NCBI GenBank assembly: GCA_029339505.1
Contig: JAQISU010000108.1
Location: 19,090,501 to 19,154,500 of the forward strand
Length of the DNA: 64,000 nt
Origin: Unio delphinus
Lineage: Eukaryota; Mollusca; Bivalvia; Unionida; Unionidae
Direction of reading: 5' to 3'
The translations under genes and the position numbers were made by a program. Positions 32,129 to 43,376 of this stretch are shown here, piece by piece (positions within the stretch are counted from its first letter, which is position 1; each line of letters begins with the position of its first letter). The notes under the pieces are model-generated. The model was not told the origin of the DNA, searched no databases, and saw only the letters and a list, made by a program, of their open reading frames with translations.

Positions 32129-33250
32129 ACTAATCAGACAACATAGGATTAATCAAGCTAATCAGACAAAAATGGATTAATCCAGCTACATCAGACAATA
32201 TAGGATTAATCCAGCTATATGAGACAATAAAGGATTAATCTACCTAAGTCAGACAATAAAGAATTAATCCAGCTAAATCAGACAACAAAGGATTAATCCA
32301 GCTAAATCAGACATAATGGGAATAATCCAACTAAATCAGACGATATGGGATTAATCCAGCTAAATCAGACTTTCTAGGATTAATCCAGCTAGATCAGAAA
32401 ATAAAGGATTAATCCAGCAAAATCATACAAAATAGGATTAAACAAGACAATATGGGATTAATCCAAGTAAATCAGACAATATGGGATTAATCCAGCTATA
32501 ACAAACCTTATGGGATTAATCCACCTAGATCTGACAATAAAGGATTAATCTAGTTAAATCAGAAAAGATAGGACTAATCCAGCTAAATAAGACAATATAG
32601 GATTAATCCAGCTAAATCAGACAAAATAGAATTAAACAAGACAATATAGGATTAATCCAACTAAATCAGACAATATGAGATTAATACAACAAAATCAGAC
32701 AATAATGGGATTAATCCTGCTATAACAGACCTTATGAGATTAACCCAGCTAGATCTGACAATAAAGGATTAATCCAGTTAAATCAGAAAAGATAGGACTA
32801 ATCCAGTTAAATCAGAAAAGATAGGACTAATCCAGCTAAATTAGACAATATAGGATTAATCCAGCTAAATCAAACAAAATAGGATTAAACAAGACAATAT
32901 GGGATTAATCCAACTAAATCAGAAAATAATGGAATTAATCCTGCTATAACAAACCTTATGAGATTAACCCAGCTAGGTCTGACAATAAAGGATTAATCCA
33001 GCTAAAATCAGACAATACAGGATTAATCCAGCTAAATCAGACATGGGATTAATCCAGCTAAATCAAATTATATGCGATGAATCCGGCTAAATCAGACAAT
33101 ATGGGAATAATCCCGCTAATACAAACCTTGTGAACTAAAACCAAATATTAGACAATATGGGATTAATCCCGCTAAATCAGACAAAATGGGATTAATCCAG
33201 CTAAATCAGACAATATGGGACTAATCCAGCTAAATCAGACAATATATGAT
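32129..33250. repeat. 29-bp minisatellite, about 38 copies
   Basis: The unit approximates GGGATTAATCCAGCTAAATC followed by AGACAATAT, with many point changes and some partial units. The core GGATTAATCC is palindromic. Confidence 0.9.
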
Positions 33251-33452
33251 CAATTCGTATTTACTTTCAAATTGTGAACTGTTGACCTTCAAATTGTTAA
33301 ATATTTACTTTGAAATTGTTTTTGCTATATACCTTTTCTCCAAAATACATCGGATAAACATTAGCTTGGATAATACGGATGATAAATTATATATTTGTGT
33401 GTCTGTTGGGTTTGAATGTCAATGACCAATGGTCAGCTCTTAATAATCTTTC

Positions 33453-33720
33453 ACACCGCTCCGGTCGTCTAGTGGATAGAATGTTCGCCCGGATGCAGGA
33501 GGTCGTGGGTTCGAACCACTGCCGTTAGTGTTAGGACTGTTCGCCCTGGTGTCAGGATAATATGATTGGGTGGGACATCATGCTACATATCTGAGTCATG
33601 ATGACCCAGCGCTATTTAATACTATACAATACCTCGTTGCAGACATCGTAGCGATATGAGTGAAAAATTATTAAACCTACGTTCAAAATCCTAATCAAAT
33701 GCTCAAAATAATCCTTATTT
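33453..33720 (+). repeat. tRNA-derived SINE, copy 1
   Basis: The head reads CTCCGGTCGTCTAGTGGATA (A-box-like) and later GGGTTCGAACC (B box), followed by a body shared with 55653-55955 (GTTAGTGTTAGGACTG, GCCCTGGTGTCAG, ATCGTAGCGATATGA, GAAAAATT). RNA polymerase III promoter boxes in tRNA spacing plus a second copy elsewhere identify a SINE. No intact tRNA is present. Confidence 0.75.
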
Positions 33721-33934
33721 ATTGGCTTTGAATTTCAGTGGCCAATGGTCAGCCAGATAGTTTGTAATCTTGAGACGTCGAATTTGCTGTACACATGGCG
33801 ATTGAATGCAGCTTTATATTTTATGTCATAAAACTTCTAATACAGCATTTTTTTAAAAAAATTTCTACTCAATGATATAATCACACAAATACGCGCACGC
33901 ACGCACACACAATGATCAAGGTCAGAACTGCCTC

Positions 33935-35500
33935 TATTAACCTGTTGCATAACATTACTCTATTGACCCATTGTATAACATTCCTCTTTTGATCAAGTGT
34001 ATAACATTCCTCTATTAATCAAGTGTATAACATTCCTCTGTTGATCAAGTGTATAACATTCTTCTATTGATCAAGTCAATAACATCCCTCAATTGACCAG
34101 TTGTATAAATCCCTCAATTGATCAAGTGTATAACATTCCTCTATTGATCAAGTGTATAACATTCCTCTGTTGATCAAATGTATAACATTCCTCTTTTGAT
34201 CAAGTCAATAACATCCCTCTATTGACCCGTTGTATAAATTCCTCAATTGATCAAGTGTATAACATTCCTCTATTGATCAAGTGTATAAAATTCCTCTGTT
34301 GATCAAGTGTATAACATTCTTCTTTTGATCAAGTCAATAATATTCCTCTATTGACCCGTTGTATAAATTCCTCAATTGATCAAGTGTATAACATTCCTCT
34401 ATTGATCAAGTGTATAAAATTCCTCTGTTGATCAAGTGTATAACATTCTTCTATTGATCAAGTCAATAATATTCCTCTATTGACCCGTTGTATAAATTCC
34501 TCAATTGATCAAGTGTATAACATTCCTCTATTGATCAAGTGTATAAAATTCCTCTGTTGATCAAGTGTATAACATTCTTCTATTGATCAAGTCAATAACA
34601 TCCCTCAATTGACCCGTTGTATAAATCCCTCAATTGATCAAGTGTATAACATTCCTCTATTGATCAAGTGTATAAAATTCCTCTGTTGATCAAGTGTATA
34701 ACATTCTTCTATTGATCAAGTGCATAAAATTCCTCTGTTGATCAAGTGTATAAAATTCCTCTGTTGATCAACTGTATAACATTTTTCTATTGATCAAGTC
34801 AATAACATCCCTCAATTGACCCGTTGTATAAATCCCTCAATTGATCAAGTGTATAACATTCCTCTATTGATCAAGTGTATAAAATTCCTCTGTTGATCAA
34901 GTGTATAACATTCTTCTATTGATCAAGTGTATAAAATTCCTCTGTTGATCAAGTGTATAAAATTCCTCTGTTGATCAAGTGTATAATATTCCTCTATTGA
35001 CCCGTTGTATAAATCAAGTGTATAATATTTCTCTATTGATCAAGTCAATAACATCCCTCTATTGACCCGTTGTATAAATCAGGTGTATAATATTCCTCTA
35101 TTGACCCGTTGTATAAATCAAGTGTATAATATTCCTCAATTGACCCGTTGTATAAATCAAGTGTATAATATTCCTCTATTGACCCGTTGTATAAATCAAG
35201 TGTATAATATTCCTCTATTGACCCGTTGTATAAATCAAGTGTATAATATTCCTCTATTGACCCGTTGTATAAATCAAGTGTATAATATTCCTCTATTGAC
35301 CCGTTGTATAAATCAAGTGTATAATATTCCTCTATTGACCCGTTGTATAAATCAAGTGTATAATATTCCTCTATTGACCCGTTGTATAAATCAAGTGTAT
35401 AATATTCCTCTAATGACCCGTTGTATAAATCAAGTGTATAATATTCCTCTATTGACCCGTTGTATAAATCAAGTGTATAATATTCCTCTATTGACGCTTT
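33935..35500. repeat. 26-bp minisatellite grading into a 39-bp higher-order unit
   Basis: The left and middle part repeats TTGATCAAGTGTATAACATT plus CCTCTA (26 bp) with TTGACCCGTTGTATAAA variants interspersed. From about 35060 the array becomes a homogeneous 39-bp unit (TTGACCCGTTGTATAAATCA plus AGTGTATAATATTCCTCTA). Because 39 is divisible by 3, both strands stay open over 150-250 codons, but these are not genes. Confidence 0.9.
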
Positions 35501-35529
35501 GTATGACATTCCTTTACTACCCCATTGTT

Positions 35530-35805
35530 GTTGCTGTTGTTGTATGGTTTAACGCCATTTTTCAGCACAAGATAGGCTATACCTGGCGGCCAGTATTAAT
35601 GGTGGAGGAAGAACATGGGAAAACTCCAGAAAGAACCACCGACCCACGAGAAGCTACTGGCAAGCTTTCTTACATATCCACAGTGGCCGAATCCGAGACT
35701 CGAACTCACGCAGACAGAAGTGAGATGGTAGTGATCCGTAACGGAGAGCGCTTTAGATCACTCGGCCACTTGGGGAATCCTGCTACCACATTGAAAGAGC
35801 TCGAT
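35530..35805 (-). repeat. second SINE-like repeat family (minus orientation)
   Basis: On the minus strand a tRNA-like head TGGCCGAGTGATCTAAAGCG with B-box-like GAGTTCGAGTCTC precedes a body ending at 'ggtttaacgccatttttcag'. The A-box/B-box arrangement suggests a tRNA-derived SINE of another family. The protein frame across it is accidental. Confidence 0.55.
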
Positions 35806-36004
35806 TAATACCAACCCGAGCTTTCTTTTTTTCTTTCTTTCTAGTAAACCCTCGGTGTGTGACAATTTTGCGCCTATTGAATTTCAATTTTGCACAGTTT
35901 AATTTGTTCACATATTGTTTCGATAGTCTTTTACTGTAAACATATGTGATTTTCAAGAAAGAGAATCAATGTATATACAGTCATTGAATATGGTTACTAC
36001 TTAC

Positions 36005-36075
36005 TTATTTGAGGCGGACATCAGCCGAACCACCACCAGGATCATTCTTGCATATTTTTTGAACTTCAACCGCAG
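36005..36075 (-). CDS. host CNBD2-like gene, exon 2
   Basis: A 71-bp exon, phase 0 in and phase 2 out, with acceptor CCCTACAG and donor GTAAGT. It encodes LRLKFKKYARMILVVVRLMS and then ASN. The basic and hydrophobic helix (K-F-x-x-Y-A-R-M-I-x-V-V-V-R) resembles the N-terminal helix of CNBD2-type proteins. It joins exons 1 and 3 in frame. Confidence 0.7.
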
Positions 36076-36235
36076 CTGTAGGGGATGAAAGTGTGGGAAT
36101 ATGTATAGATACAGATAATGTATGGATAATATAAAAGAGACAATACCATGCACATTGCATAAAACTATGAAACTGTCAAAGTGCATTCGATGTCGCTTGA
36201 TCGATACTCATGTCAGGAGAGCTAAGCAAATAATG

Positions 36236-36322
<87 letters not shown>
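36236..36322. repeat. (ATCT)n microsatellite
   Basis: About 21 tandem tetranucleotide copies in host intron 1. Confidence 0.95.
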
Positions 36323-36476
36323 ATTCAACTGAGATTTCCTTGTCTCGGTTCGAAGCCCAACTTAGATTATTTTTCTCACTCCATATTTTCCTTCACGCCG
36401 GGACACCTTGACTGAGACGACTGGTCTGAGATGACTGGACTAATAATAAGAAAATAAACATTGCTAAAATCTCACA

Positions 36477-36572
36477 CATGCATGCATGCATGCATACATA
36501 CATACATACATACATACATACATACATACATACATACATACATACATACATACATACATACATACATACATG
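36477..36572. repeat. (CATA)n microsatellite beside a splice donor
   Basis: About 23 tetranucleotide copies begin about 10 bp from the GTTAGT donor of exon 1, so the first bases of intron 1 are a simple repeat. Confidence 0.95.
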
Positions 36573-36586
36573 CTTAGGATACTAAC

Positions 36587-37207
36587 CTGCTTTCTCTGGA
36601 CATCTTTGGCTACTGAATTTATTTTTGCTTTCATTAAAGCCATGGTCTGTCTAGTTCCGCCTCCAGATTTAGCGGACATATCTGATTCCGATTCATTGCC
36701 AACCCCGGCAACCATCTGACCCTTCTCTGGGCTGTAAGCTCTGTCTGGACTCACAGAGCTGGATTCAGTACCTTTGGTGTCCTCCCCTGCTTTCTTTTCA
36801 GCTGTTTCATGGTATTCTTCCTCCTCTGGTATGTTCTTTAGAAACTGCTTAGGAGTGTTTAGTGTAGTAGGTGTGGCTTCCTCTCTTGATTCCATTGTTT
36901 CTCTCTCTTGTTTTCCTTTTTCCTCCTCCCCATCGTCTTCATCACTTTCTTCCTCCGGTTCCATAAGATCATCAATGAAGATGATCTCCTTCAAAATGTG
37001 TTTGTATCTATGAAAGAAATGATACTTTGCATCCTTAATTGTTTTCTTTTTCTCTTGAATTTTATTCGTATCTTCTTTCTGTGCCAAAAAGAACAGCTGC
37101 ATGGCCTGAAGGTTGGAGCCAGTGTAGTTTTCTGGGCGGGAAAGATAATCCAGGTCTGCTTCCGATGGGTTCGCATTTCCAGATAATTGTTTTTCTGTTT
37201 CTGCCAT
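36587..37207 (-). CDS. host CNBD2-like gene, exon 1 (start codon)
   Basis: A 621-bp coding exon from ATG at 37207 to donor GTTAGT. The 207 residues are mostly low-complexity and acidic (EPEEESDEDDGEEEKGKQE, Glu/Ser/Thr-rich middle), with a more ordered start (SEADLDYLSRPENYTGSNLQ) and an end QTMALMKAKINSVAKDVQRK. The N-terminal region is likely disordered and phosphorylatable. No signal peptide is visible. Later exons give the gene its cyclic-nucleotide-binding character; alone this exon would not be recognised. Confidence 0.7.
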
Positions 37208-38079
37208 TATGCAAACATTACCTCTTCAATCTTTTGTTCTCATAAAAAAGTCAGAGTATAATATATGTATGTGGCAATATTCTGTAAGTCCCTTTCCTCT
37301 AATTATTGCGTATTCCCTAGAATTTGCTTAATATCATAGATATTAACTGATGCTTGACGTTCTTGTGCATATCATTAGACGAGGCTGAGATGACTTCCTC
37401 GCCAGTGGGAATCATGGCTACATAACTTGACGTCATCCCATTAATCGAATGTACATGATGTGAACATGACGTCGACAGATTGTGTGACACCAACACTGCG
37501 CATGGCTTTATTGGCTAAATAATAATTTTACAAATTAGAGGCATTTGCTTGAATAAGTGATGTCAAACGCTGGTGCGATTCCACTAGAAGTCATAAGTTT
37601 ACGCCAAATTTCCAAAGACTTCCATACAACCTCAGTTATTTAAAAAGACAGCCCAACGTATCGATTCTATACATAAAAATTTTACTTTAATAAATGCAAG
37701 ACCACATATCTCACAACTTTCCAATCATCTATCAACCGCACATCAGCATGGTTTCTCTTCATTGATTTTATGTACCGTCAGAATTTCACGCCTTTAAACT
37801 GGACATAGAACACAATTATATTTATTATGTATTCTCTACATTTATTTTTCAGTACTGAGCTTTCCACTGTGTGACAATCAATACAAACCATATACATGTA
37901 TTAATCTAAAATACCTCCAAAGATGACTTCACGGTGAAGTTCTTGTCAAAGGTGCACCTGCCTTTTTTTGAGAGGCTTGACTGTAAACAGAGCAGCATGT
38001 AAACACTTCCAGATAATCCCCAAGGCTTTATTACTCACTGTACACTGTCACCGAAATACACACGGGCAACCACACCCTG

Positions 38080-38685
38080 AGAACTCCAGACTGCTAAAAA
38101 CAAAATAAACACCAAGAGGAACTCCAGACTGCTAAATACAAAATATAAACCGAGAGTAATTCCAGACTGCTAAATACAAAATATACACCGAGAGGAACTC
38201 TAGACTGCTAAATATAAAATATACACAGAGAGGAACTCCAGACTGCTGAATACAAAATATATACCGAGAGGAACTTCACACTGAAAAAACCAAAATGTAC
38301 ACCGAGAGGAACTCCAGACTGCTAAATATAAAATATACACCGAGAGGAACTCCAGACAGCTAAATATAAAATATAAACCGAGAGGAACTCCAGACTGCTA
38401 AATACAAAATATACACCGAGAGGAACTTCACACTGCTAAAATCAATATGTACACCGAGAGGAACTCCAGACTTCTAAAAGCAAAATATACACCGAGAGGA
38501 ACTCCAGACTGCTAAATACAAAATACACACCGAGAGGAACTCCAGACTGCTAAATACAAAATATACACCGAGAGGAACTTCACACTGCTAAAATCAAAAT
38601 GTACACCGAGAGGAACTCCAGACTTCTAAAAGCAAAATATACACCGAGCGGAACTCCAGACTGCTAAAAGCAAAATATGCACATA
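38080..38685. repeat. 38-bp minisatellite, about 16 copies
   Basis: The unit is CCGAGAGGAACTCCAGACTG followed by CTAAATACAAAATACACA, with variants (TTCACACTGCTAAAATC). Confidence 0.9.
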
Positions 38686-39005
38686 TGAAGAACAGCTGCA
38701 TACATACTAAGTACATTGTGAAAAAATACAGACAGCTATATACATACTAAGTACATTGTGAAAAAATACAGACAGCTACATACATACTAAGTACACTGTG
38801 AACAAATGCAGACCGCTTCATACATACTAAGCATATTGTGAAGAAAACCAGTCAGTTAAATACAAATATGCACATATGAAGAACTCCATTCAGGTAGATA
38901 CAAAATATGTACATTGTGAAGAAATCTAGACAGCTATATACATACTAAGTACATTGTGAAGAAATACAGACAGCTTCCTACATACTAAGTACATTGCGAA
39001 GAAAC
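38686..39005. repeat. 40-bp minisatellite, about 7 copies
   Basis: The unit is CAGACAGCTATATACATACT followed by AAGTACATTGTGAAAAAATA, contiguous with the preceding 38-bp array. Confidence 0.9.
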
Positions 39006-39251
39006 ACTGAGGTCTTTGTTTTAATATATTCATCTGTTTATTGTTATTTTCTTATGTTGACACGCACAAAAAGAGAATCAGATTTTTTGTTATTAACATC
39101 GTATTTTTTCTTTGCTTCTTGACATTAATTTAATCGCATTTCAATGTGGACATTCAAGGAAGACATTGCATTCTTTGTTTATGATTGTTGACCCATTACA
39201 TGTGAACATTCAAGTAAGCTCTAATCGCTTTACATCGTCTATAATGATATA

Positions 39252-39745
39252 ACTACAAAAAACAAAACAAACACCATTAAATTAAAAACCATTTAAAAAA
39301 TGCTGAAAATATTTAAGTAGGAAACATTATTAGATCTTTAAGTTTGTTTTTGCAGTAGAAAAGGGTGAGTTTTAAGAGCACTCGTGAAAAGAATCACTGT
39401 GTCTTTGTGTCTAATTTCAATGGGCAATTCGTTCCATGTTGCTGGGCCCTGTTATGCGAAAGAACGTTGTTCATATGACTTCGTTTTCATAGTGGGAATA
39501 ATGAGTTTACGTTTGCCAGAAGAGGAGCGTAAGTATCTTTGCTGGTGTGTACACATGGGTGAGGCCAGATAGGTATGTTTGACTTGAGCCCGTCAGTGAA
39601 AGGTAGCGCAGAGAACAGATAAGAGTGCTCTTAAATCTCACCCTTTTCGACTGCACGAACAAACTTAAAGACCTAATAATGTTTCCGACCTTATGTTTAC
39701 TAATTTCATGGTGTTTGGTTTTGTTATTTGTTTTTTTGTAGTCAG
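39252..39745. repeat. inverted-repeat (foldback) element
   Basis: Arms of roughly 130 bp (about 39252-39385 and 39617-39745) are inverted copies. For example GGAAACATTATTAG plus TCTTTAAGTTTG on the left equals the reverse complement on the right, as does AAAAGGGTGAG. The 230-bp spacer has no transposase. It is likely a non-autonomous DNA transposon or a folded pair of repeats. Confidence 0.65.
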
Positions 39746-39803
39746 ATCATTATAGATGTTGCGAAGCGCTTAGAGCTCCTAAAGATTAGGCGCTATACAA
39801 ACT

Positions 39804-39827
39804 CATTATTATTATTATTATTATTAT

Positions 39828-39876
<49 letters not shown>
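39804..39876. repeat. (ATT)n-(AGT)n microsatellite
   Basis: Trinucleotide runs, about 24 and 48 bp. Confidence 0.95.
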
Positions 39877-39877
<1 letters not shown>

Positions 39878-40088
39878 TCTATTTTGAAGAATTTCTCAGT
39901 GATTTTGTCAGACAAATGAATCAATCATTAACAATCTATTTGAAATAATTTCTCTGTGATTCGCCACATCTTACTCAAAACGATACAGAATTATGTATAG
40001 GATCCATCATTAATAACGTGCTATGGTAATAGATTAATGGCATGGAAATATGTTTGGGGACGAGCTTACCAAAAATTACAATATGATT

Positions 40089-40093
40089 TGAAT
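40089..40093. repeat. target site duplication, left copy, element 2
   Basis: TGAAT, matching 54729-54733. It differs from the TGTTT of element 1, so the two insertions are independent. Confidence 0.85.
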
Positions 40094-40338
40094 AGCAGCA
40101 GAGAGGGTGAACAGACCACGATTTCAAGCAAAAATAAGGCTTCCAGATCACGTTTTCGAACAAAATATGGCCTATAGATAACGTTTTCGAACAAAATATC
40201 AGGTTTACAACAAATCTCATTTAACCAAAAAAAAGTCTCCATTTTTGCAAAAACGGAGATTTTACGATTTTTTAATCAATTTTGCTCGCAACGATGTGGT
40301 CATCCACCCTCTCTGCTGCTAAAGTTTTCAGTTCTGGG
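40094..40338 (+). repeat. left terminal inverted repeat, element 2
   Basis: 245 bp, inverted copy of 54483-54728 with one single-base indel in an A run and one substitution. The 15-mer AGCAGCAGAGAGGGT at the tip recurs inverted at 40306-40320, so here too the outer 227 bp are a foldback unit. Inside is a near-perfect hairpin TCTCCATTTTTGCAAAAACGG. Apart from the tips the repeat has little in common with that of element 1. Confidence 0.9.
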
Positions 40339-40388
40339 ATAACAAAAAATAATAAATGATTTGATCAAGTCTTTAGGATGAAAATCAT

Positions 40389-41750
40389 TTATGATTTTAC
40401 AAACAAACTAATCGCTAACACCTCTTCTTGTAAATCAATCAGATTATTTGACTGGTCGGTGAGTTTGAAATTAATTCTCGTTAACGAATTATTATGGCAT
40501 CGCATGTAGACAGGATTAATTGGGTTTTCAATAATTAGGAATCCTGGAGGAGCTGTTGGTGCAAACGAATAAAGAATATATCCTTGCTGAGCTTGATTTG
40601 ATCGTTCGAGATTAATTTGATAGCTTCCTTCGATAACATCACATACTAAATTGAGCGCAATCACTGAGGATATATTCACGTTGAACGGAGCGATATGCCT
40701 GCCGCCACCGTCTGGGTCATTATTGTGTTTGAGGATAGTTGTTTGTTGCTCTGTTAATTTCTTCCATGCGTCATGGATTTTTTGGAAACCTTCATCGATG
40801 GCATCATTGAGAGATTTTTGTAGTTCTGAGATATTATATCCTGGTAGTTTAAACTCACGAATATCTTCTACGCGTATATTACCTTTCATCGCAAACTCGG
40901 TTCTCGTTTTAGGATTGTCGTCACCTAATATCTCTTGAATAATTAGCAAATGAAATATTTTCATGTCGAAGATGATTTTGTTACATGTTTCTACGACGCT
41001 GATAAATTCATCTCGGGTGAGAGTACCGGATTTAAGAGATATTAACAACAGCGAAAAATCGTTATTGAACGCTGTGAAATTTTCAGTAATTTTGTCTTGT
41101 CGGGGTACGAATTTGACAGCGTTATTTTCTACTATTCCATTGAAAAGATCCCACTTATTGTACTCTTTATAACTCTTTATTGGATTATCGGGTTTTATCA
41201 CGTCGGTGATATAATCAGTTTTTTGTGGTTCTGGTAAATCAACGGTTTTTCCACCGGGTGGTAATTCAGGCCATCCTAGTACGGTTCTTATCGAGCTGTT
41301 ATAGATATCTACGACGTATCCTTCTGTGCTTATCTCAATTGCGGATGATAGCGTCGGCTCATGAACTGTTATAGCGATTTTCGATTCTGTTCCAGTAATC
41401 GATTTTATTCTACGCGCGAATTCATTATTGATTTGTTCTATTTGGTATGACCCTGTTGGTATCGAAACAACTTTCCAGTCTGGGGTTCCGTCGGGTTTAT
41501 TCTTTTTTGCAAACACTAAAGAATTATTGGGTTGTTGACCACCAAATGATTTTGATCTGATATTAGGCCAACTGTGATACATTCGTAGTTTTGCTAGCGC
41601 TATCTCCTTCACTGGGACCGGAGAGGGGAAATTCACACTGAATTCTGGATTCGTTGATGTTATTGATATCATGCTTGTTTGTACTGGGTTCGTGTTCTCC
41701 ACTATTCGTTGAAGTAATTCCTTCGGTGTTGTCATTGTTATTATACTCAT
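40389..41750 (-). CDS. putative minor capsid (penton-like) protein, element 2
   Basis: 453 residues, homologous over both ends to 28712-30085 with few changes (for example PTGSYQIEQINNEFARRIKS near the N terminus and the GYILYSFAPTAPPGF block near the C terminus). The central region (about 175-320) differs much more, including an indel where element 1 has RYYDKSYFFIRVEYDEK. The start ATG lies within a locally duplicated segment. Open reading frame; role as for the element 1 copy and equally tentative. Confidence 0.6.
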   Translation of the reverse strand: MSIITMTTPKELLQRIVENTNPVQTSMISITSTNPEFSVNFPSPVPVKEIALAKLRMYHSWPNIRSKSFGGQQPNNSLVFAKKNKPDGTPDWKVVSIPTGSYQIEQINNEFARRIKSITGTESKIAITVHEPTLSSAIEISTEGYVVDIYNSSIRTVLGWPELPPGGKTVDLPEPQKTDYITDVIKPDNPIKSYKEYNKWDLFNGIVENNAVKFVPRQDKITENFTAFNNDFSLLLISLKSGTLTRDEFISVVETCNKIIFDMKIFHLLIIQEILGDDNPKTRTEFAMKGNIRVEDIREFKLPGYNISELQKSLNDAIDEGFQKIHDAWKKLTEQQTTILKHNNDPDGGGRHIAPFNVNISSVIALNLVCDVIEGSYQINLERSNQAQQGYILYSFAPTAPPGFLIIENPINPVYMRCHNNSLTRINFKLTDQSNNLIDLQEEVLAISLFVKS

Positions 41751-41965
41751 GATTTATTTCTAATTTTGGTATCGAGGAATCATAAATACTGACCATCACT
41801 GAGAACTCACAATCTGGTAATGTTGATATTATTGAGATCATTTTGTTTTTTGGGTTCGTGTTTTCTGATTCCATCGGTGTCGTCATTGTTATTATACTCA
41901 TGTTGTCGCTCTAATTTCGATATCGCGGAATCAAAAATACTGACCATCGCTGAGAATTCACTATC
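41650..41965. repeat. imperfect tandem duplication of about 150-165 bp in the gene-overlap region
   Basis: The segment containing 'attgttattatactcat' and 'aaatactgaccatc' occurs twice (about 41650-41815 and 41816-41965). It duplicates the tail of the membrane-protein gene and the start of the penton-like gene, giving a second short ORF start. Confidence 0.7.
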
Positions 41966-42353
41966 TGATATAATCGTATTATCGAGTGACGACGATATCA
42001 TCAGGGATAACTGCGAATATGCGGTTGATGCAATATGAAATTGAATTAAGTAATTCTGCAGTTTACTCTGGCTGCATGATGATATCTTTTTTGCTATCCC
42101 GGTTGATATACCCCCGATTGTAGCCACCGCAGAAATGCAAATTGGAACTACGACCGGGGCAATCATTGTAACCGATGCAAGTATTATTCCGGGGCCAGTG
42201 AGAACGCTTGACACCGAGTATATAATAACATCAATTGCGGTGATTCTTCGTCGGTATTTTTTTTATTTTTATTTGATACTCCTCAGTGAGGGTTTTGAGT
42301 CTATTTTGAAATTCTCTGACCTGATCATAGCGACATTGAGTTGATGAAATCAT
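41807..42353 (-). pseudogene. membrane protein, element 2 copy, frameshifted
   Basis: It starts MISSTQCRYDQVRE at 42353 like 28261-28905. A longer A run (plus-strand T run near 42257-42265) shifts the frame after about 33 codons. The hydrophobic hairpin (GPGIILASVTMIAP, VPICISAVATIGG) and later helix are then readable in the new frame down to 41807. The tail is altered by the local duplication. Confidence 0.65.
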
Positions 42354-42404
42354 TGTTATTTTAAAAACACTAGCGTTTTCAATTGTGAAATCCGAACGAT
42401 TTAG
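42354..42404 (-). promoter_or_regulatory. leader with CACTAGCG palindrome variant, element 2
   Basis: On the minus strand the gap reads TTCACAATTGAAAACGCTAG then TGTTTTTAAAATAACA before the ATG, matching the leader at 28232-28260. Confidence 0.35.
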
Positions 42405-43352
42405 TTATTTACTTAAATCCGCTACGAATTCCACATACCATGATACCGAATTTCCAGCCAAATTTTTATCAGTAGCTGTTATAGTGAACTTTTCAGTTGT
42501 ATCCTTGTCGATGATCGTTGAAATCGTATTATTGACCCCGGATGAACTCGACGATGATATATTAAATTGAGTTAATGGTGTTACTAGTGTTAATCGATAA
42601 ATACCCTTAACGGTTGCAGTGATATCTAATTTGTTGTTTGTAGGTGTCCACACAAATGATCCGTGTTGGATTGTATATACTACGTTATTGGTTTTCTCAT
42701 GAGGAATTTTTGTTTTTTCAATGATTGTTATCATCCTCGAAAAATCACCTTTGATGGCTTCGATGAAAGTTTTCGTCTCATCGATGGATTTTTTAATATC
42801 AGGGAGTTTTATTTCAATTTTATCTAACGGGGTTCCAATAAATTTATCAATGATATTTCTACGAAATGATGTAAACTGTTTTCCGTTTTCTTCAATTCTA
42901 GATTCAAGTGTTGTTAGTACAACCACAGAATTGTTTAACTCATCGTTGAGAGTTTTTAATCGATCTGTAATCGTCGAAACGAGTACACCCGGTTTGAGTT
43001 TACCCTGATCGGAAAATAACGCGATAGTATTTTCGATTGCGTTTTGTTGTTTAACCAAAATATCATCCAGAGAAATATTACTGGTTTTCAATTTACCCTG
43101 ATCCGAAAATAACGCGATAGTATTCTCGATTGCGTTTCGTTGTTTAACTAAAATATCATCCAATGACACATCACTGGATTTTAATTTACCCTGTTTGTCT
43201 TGAAATACAACTATTTCATTAGGATCAACATTTGTTAAGTCCAACGTCTCAGCTATTTCATCTTTGATTAGTTTTTTTACATCCTTGACAGAATCAGGTG
43301 GTGCAGTGTCATCGGGTTTGGGTTTCAAAGATCTCCCCCAAATATCAATCAT
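42405..43352 (-). CDS. fibre-like protein with two shaft repeats, element 2
   Basis: 315 residues against 423 in element 1. The N terminus (MIDIWGRSLKPKPDD) and beta-rich C-terminal head (VVYTIQHGSFVWTPTNNK to WYVEFVADLSK) are closely similar. The shaft has only two 31-residue repeats (GKLKSSDVSLDDILVKQ, GKLKTSNISLDDILVKQ) plus a final partial one. The following coiled segment (RLKTLNDELNNSVVVLTTLE) is unrelated in sequence to that of element 1. Repeat-number change and segment replacement in front of a conserved head fit a fibre of adjustable length. Confidence 0.65.
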   Translation of the reverse strand: MIDIWGRSLKPKPDDTAPPDSVKDVKKLIKDEIAETLDLTNVDPNEIVVFQDKQGKLKSSDVSLDDILVKQRNAIENTIALFSDQGKLKTSNISLDDILVKQQNAIENTIALFSDQGKLKPGVLVSTITDRLKTLNDELNNSVVVLTTLESRIEENGKQFTSFRRNIIDKFIGTPLDKIEIKLPDIKKSIDETKTFIEAIKGDFSRMITIIEKTKIPHEKTNNVVYTIQHGSFVWTPTNNKLDITATVKGIYRLTLVTPLTQFNISSSSSSGVNNTISTIIDKDTTEKFTITATDKNLAGNSVSWYVEFVADLSK

Positions 43353-43376
43353 GTTATTGTAAAACTCTTTCTCTCT

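Larger units (their letters stand above)
32006..36004. other. host gene intron 2, mostly minisatellites and SINEs
   Basis: About 4.0 kb, of which about 2.7 kb is tandem repeat, plus two SINE-like copies. A small (CA/CG)n stretch lies near 33895. No exon was seen. Confidence 0.6.
37208..40088. other. upstream region of the host gene, repeat-rich
   Basis: About 0.85 kb of unique sequence above the start codon should hold the 5' UTR and promoter, but no clear TATA or initiator stands out. Beyond lie two minisatellites, an inverted-repeat element and a trinucleotide microsatellite, then element 2. Confidence 0.45.

Noticed and set aside
32129..33250. Possible CRISPR-like array
   Set aside because: Units are contiguous and degenerate with no spacers of unique sequence, in a eukaryotic intron; this is a minisatellite.
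33453..33530. Possible tRNA gene (also at 55653)
   Set aside because: A- and B-box-like sequences are present but no clover-leaf can be closed, and a shared non-tRNA body follows; these are SINE heads.
35045..35808. Long open frames on both strands (13-residue protein repeats)
   Set aside because: They exist only because the 39-bp minisatellite unit is divisible by three; the plus frame then runs into a SINE. No start context or non-repeat domain supports a gene.
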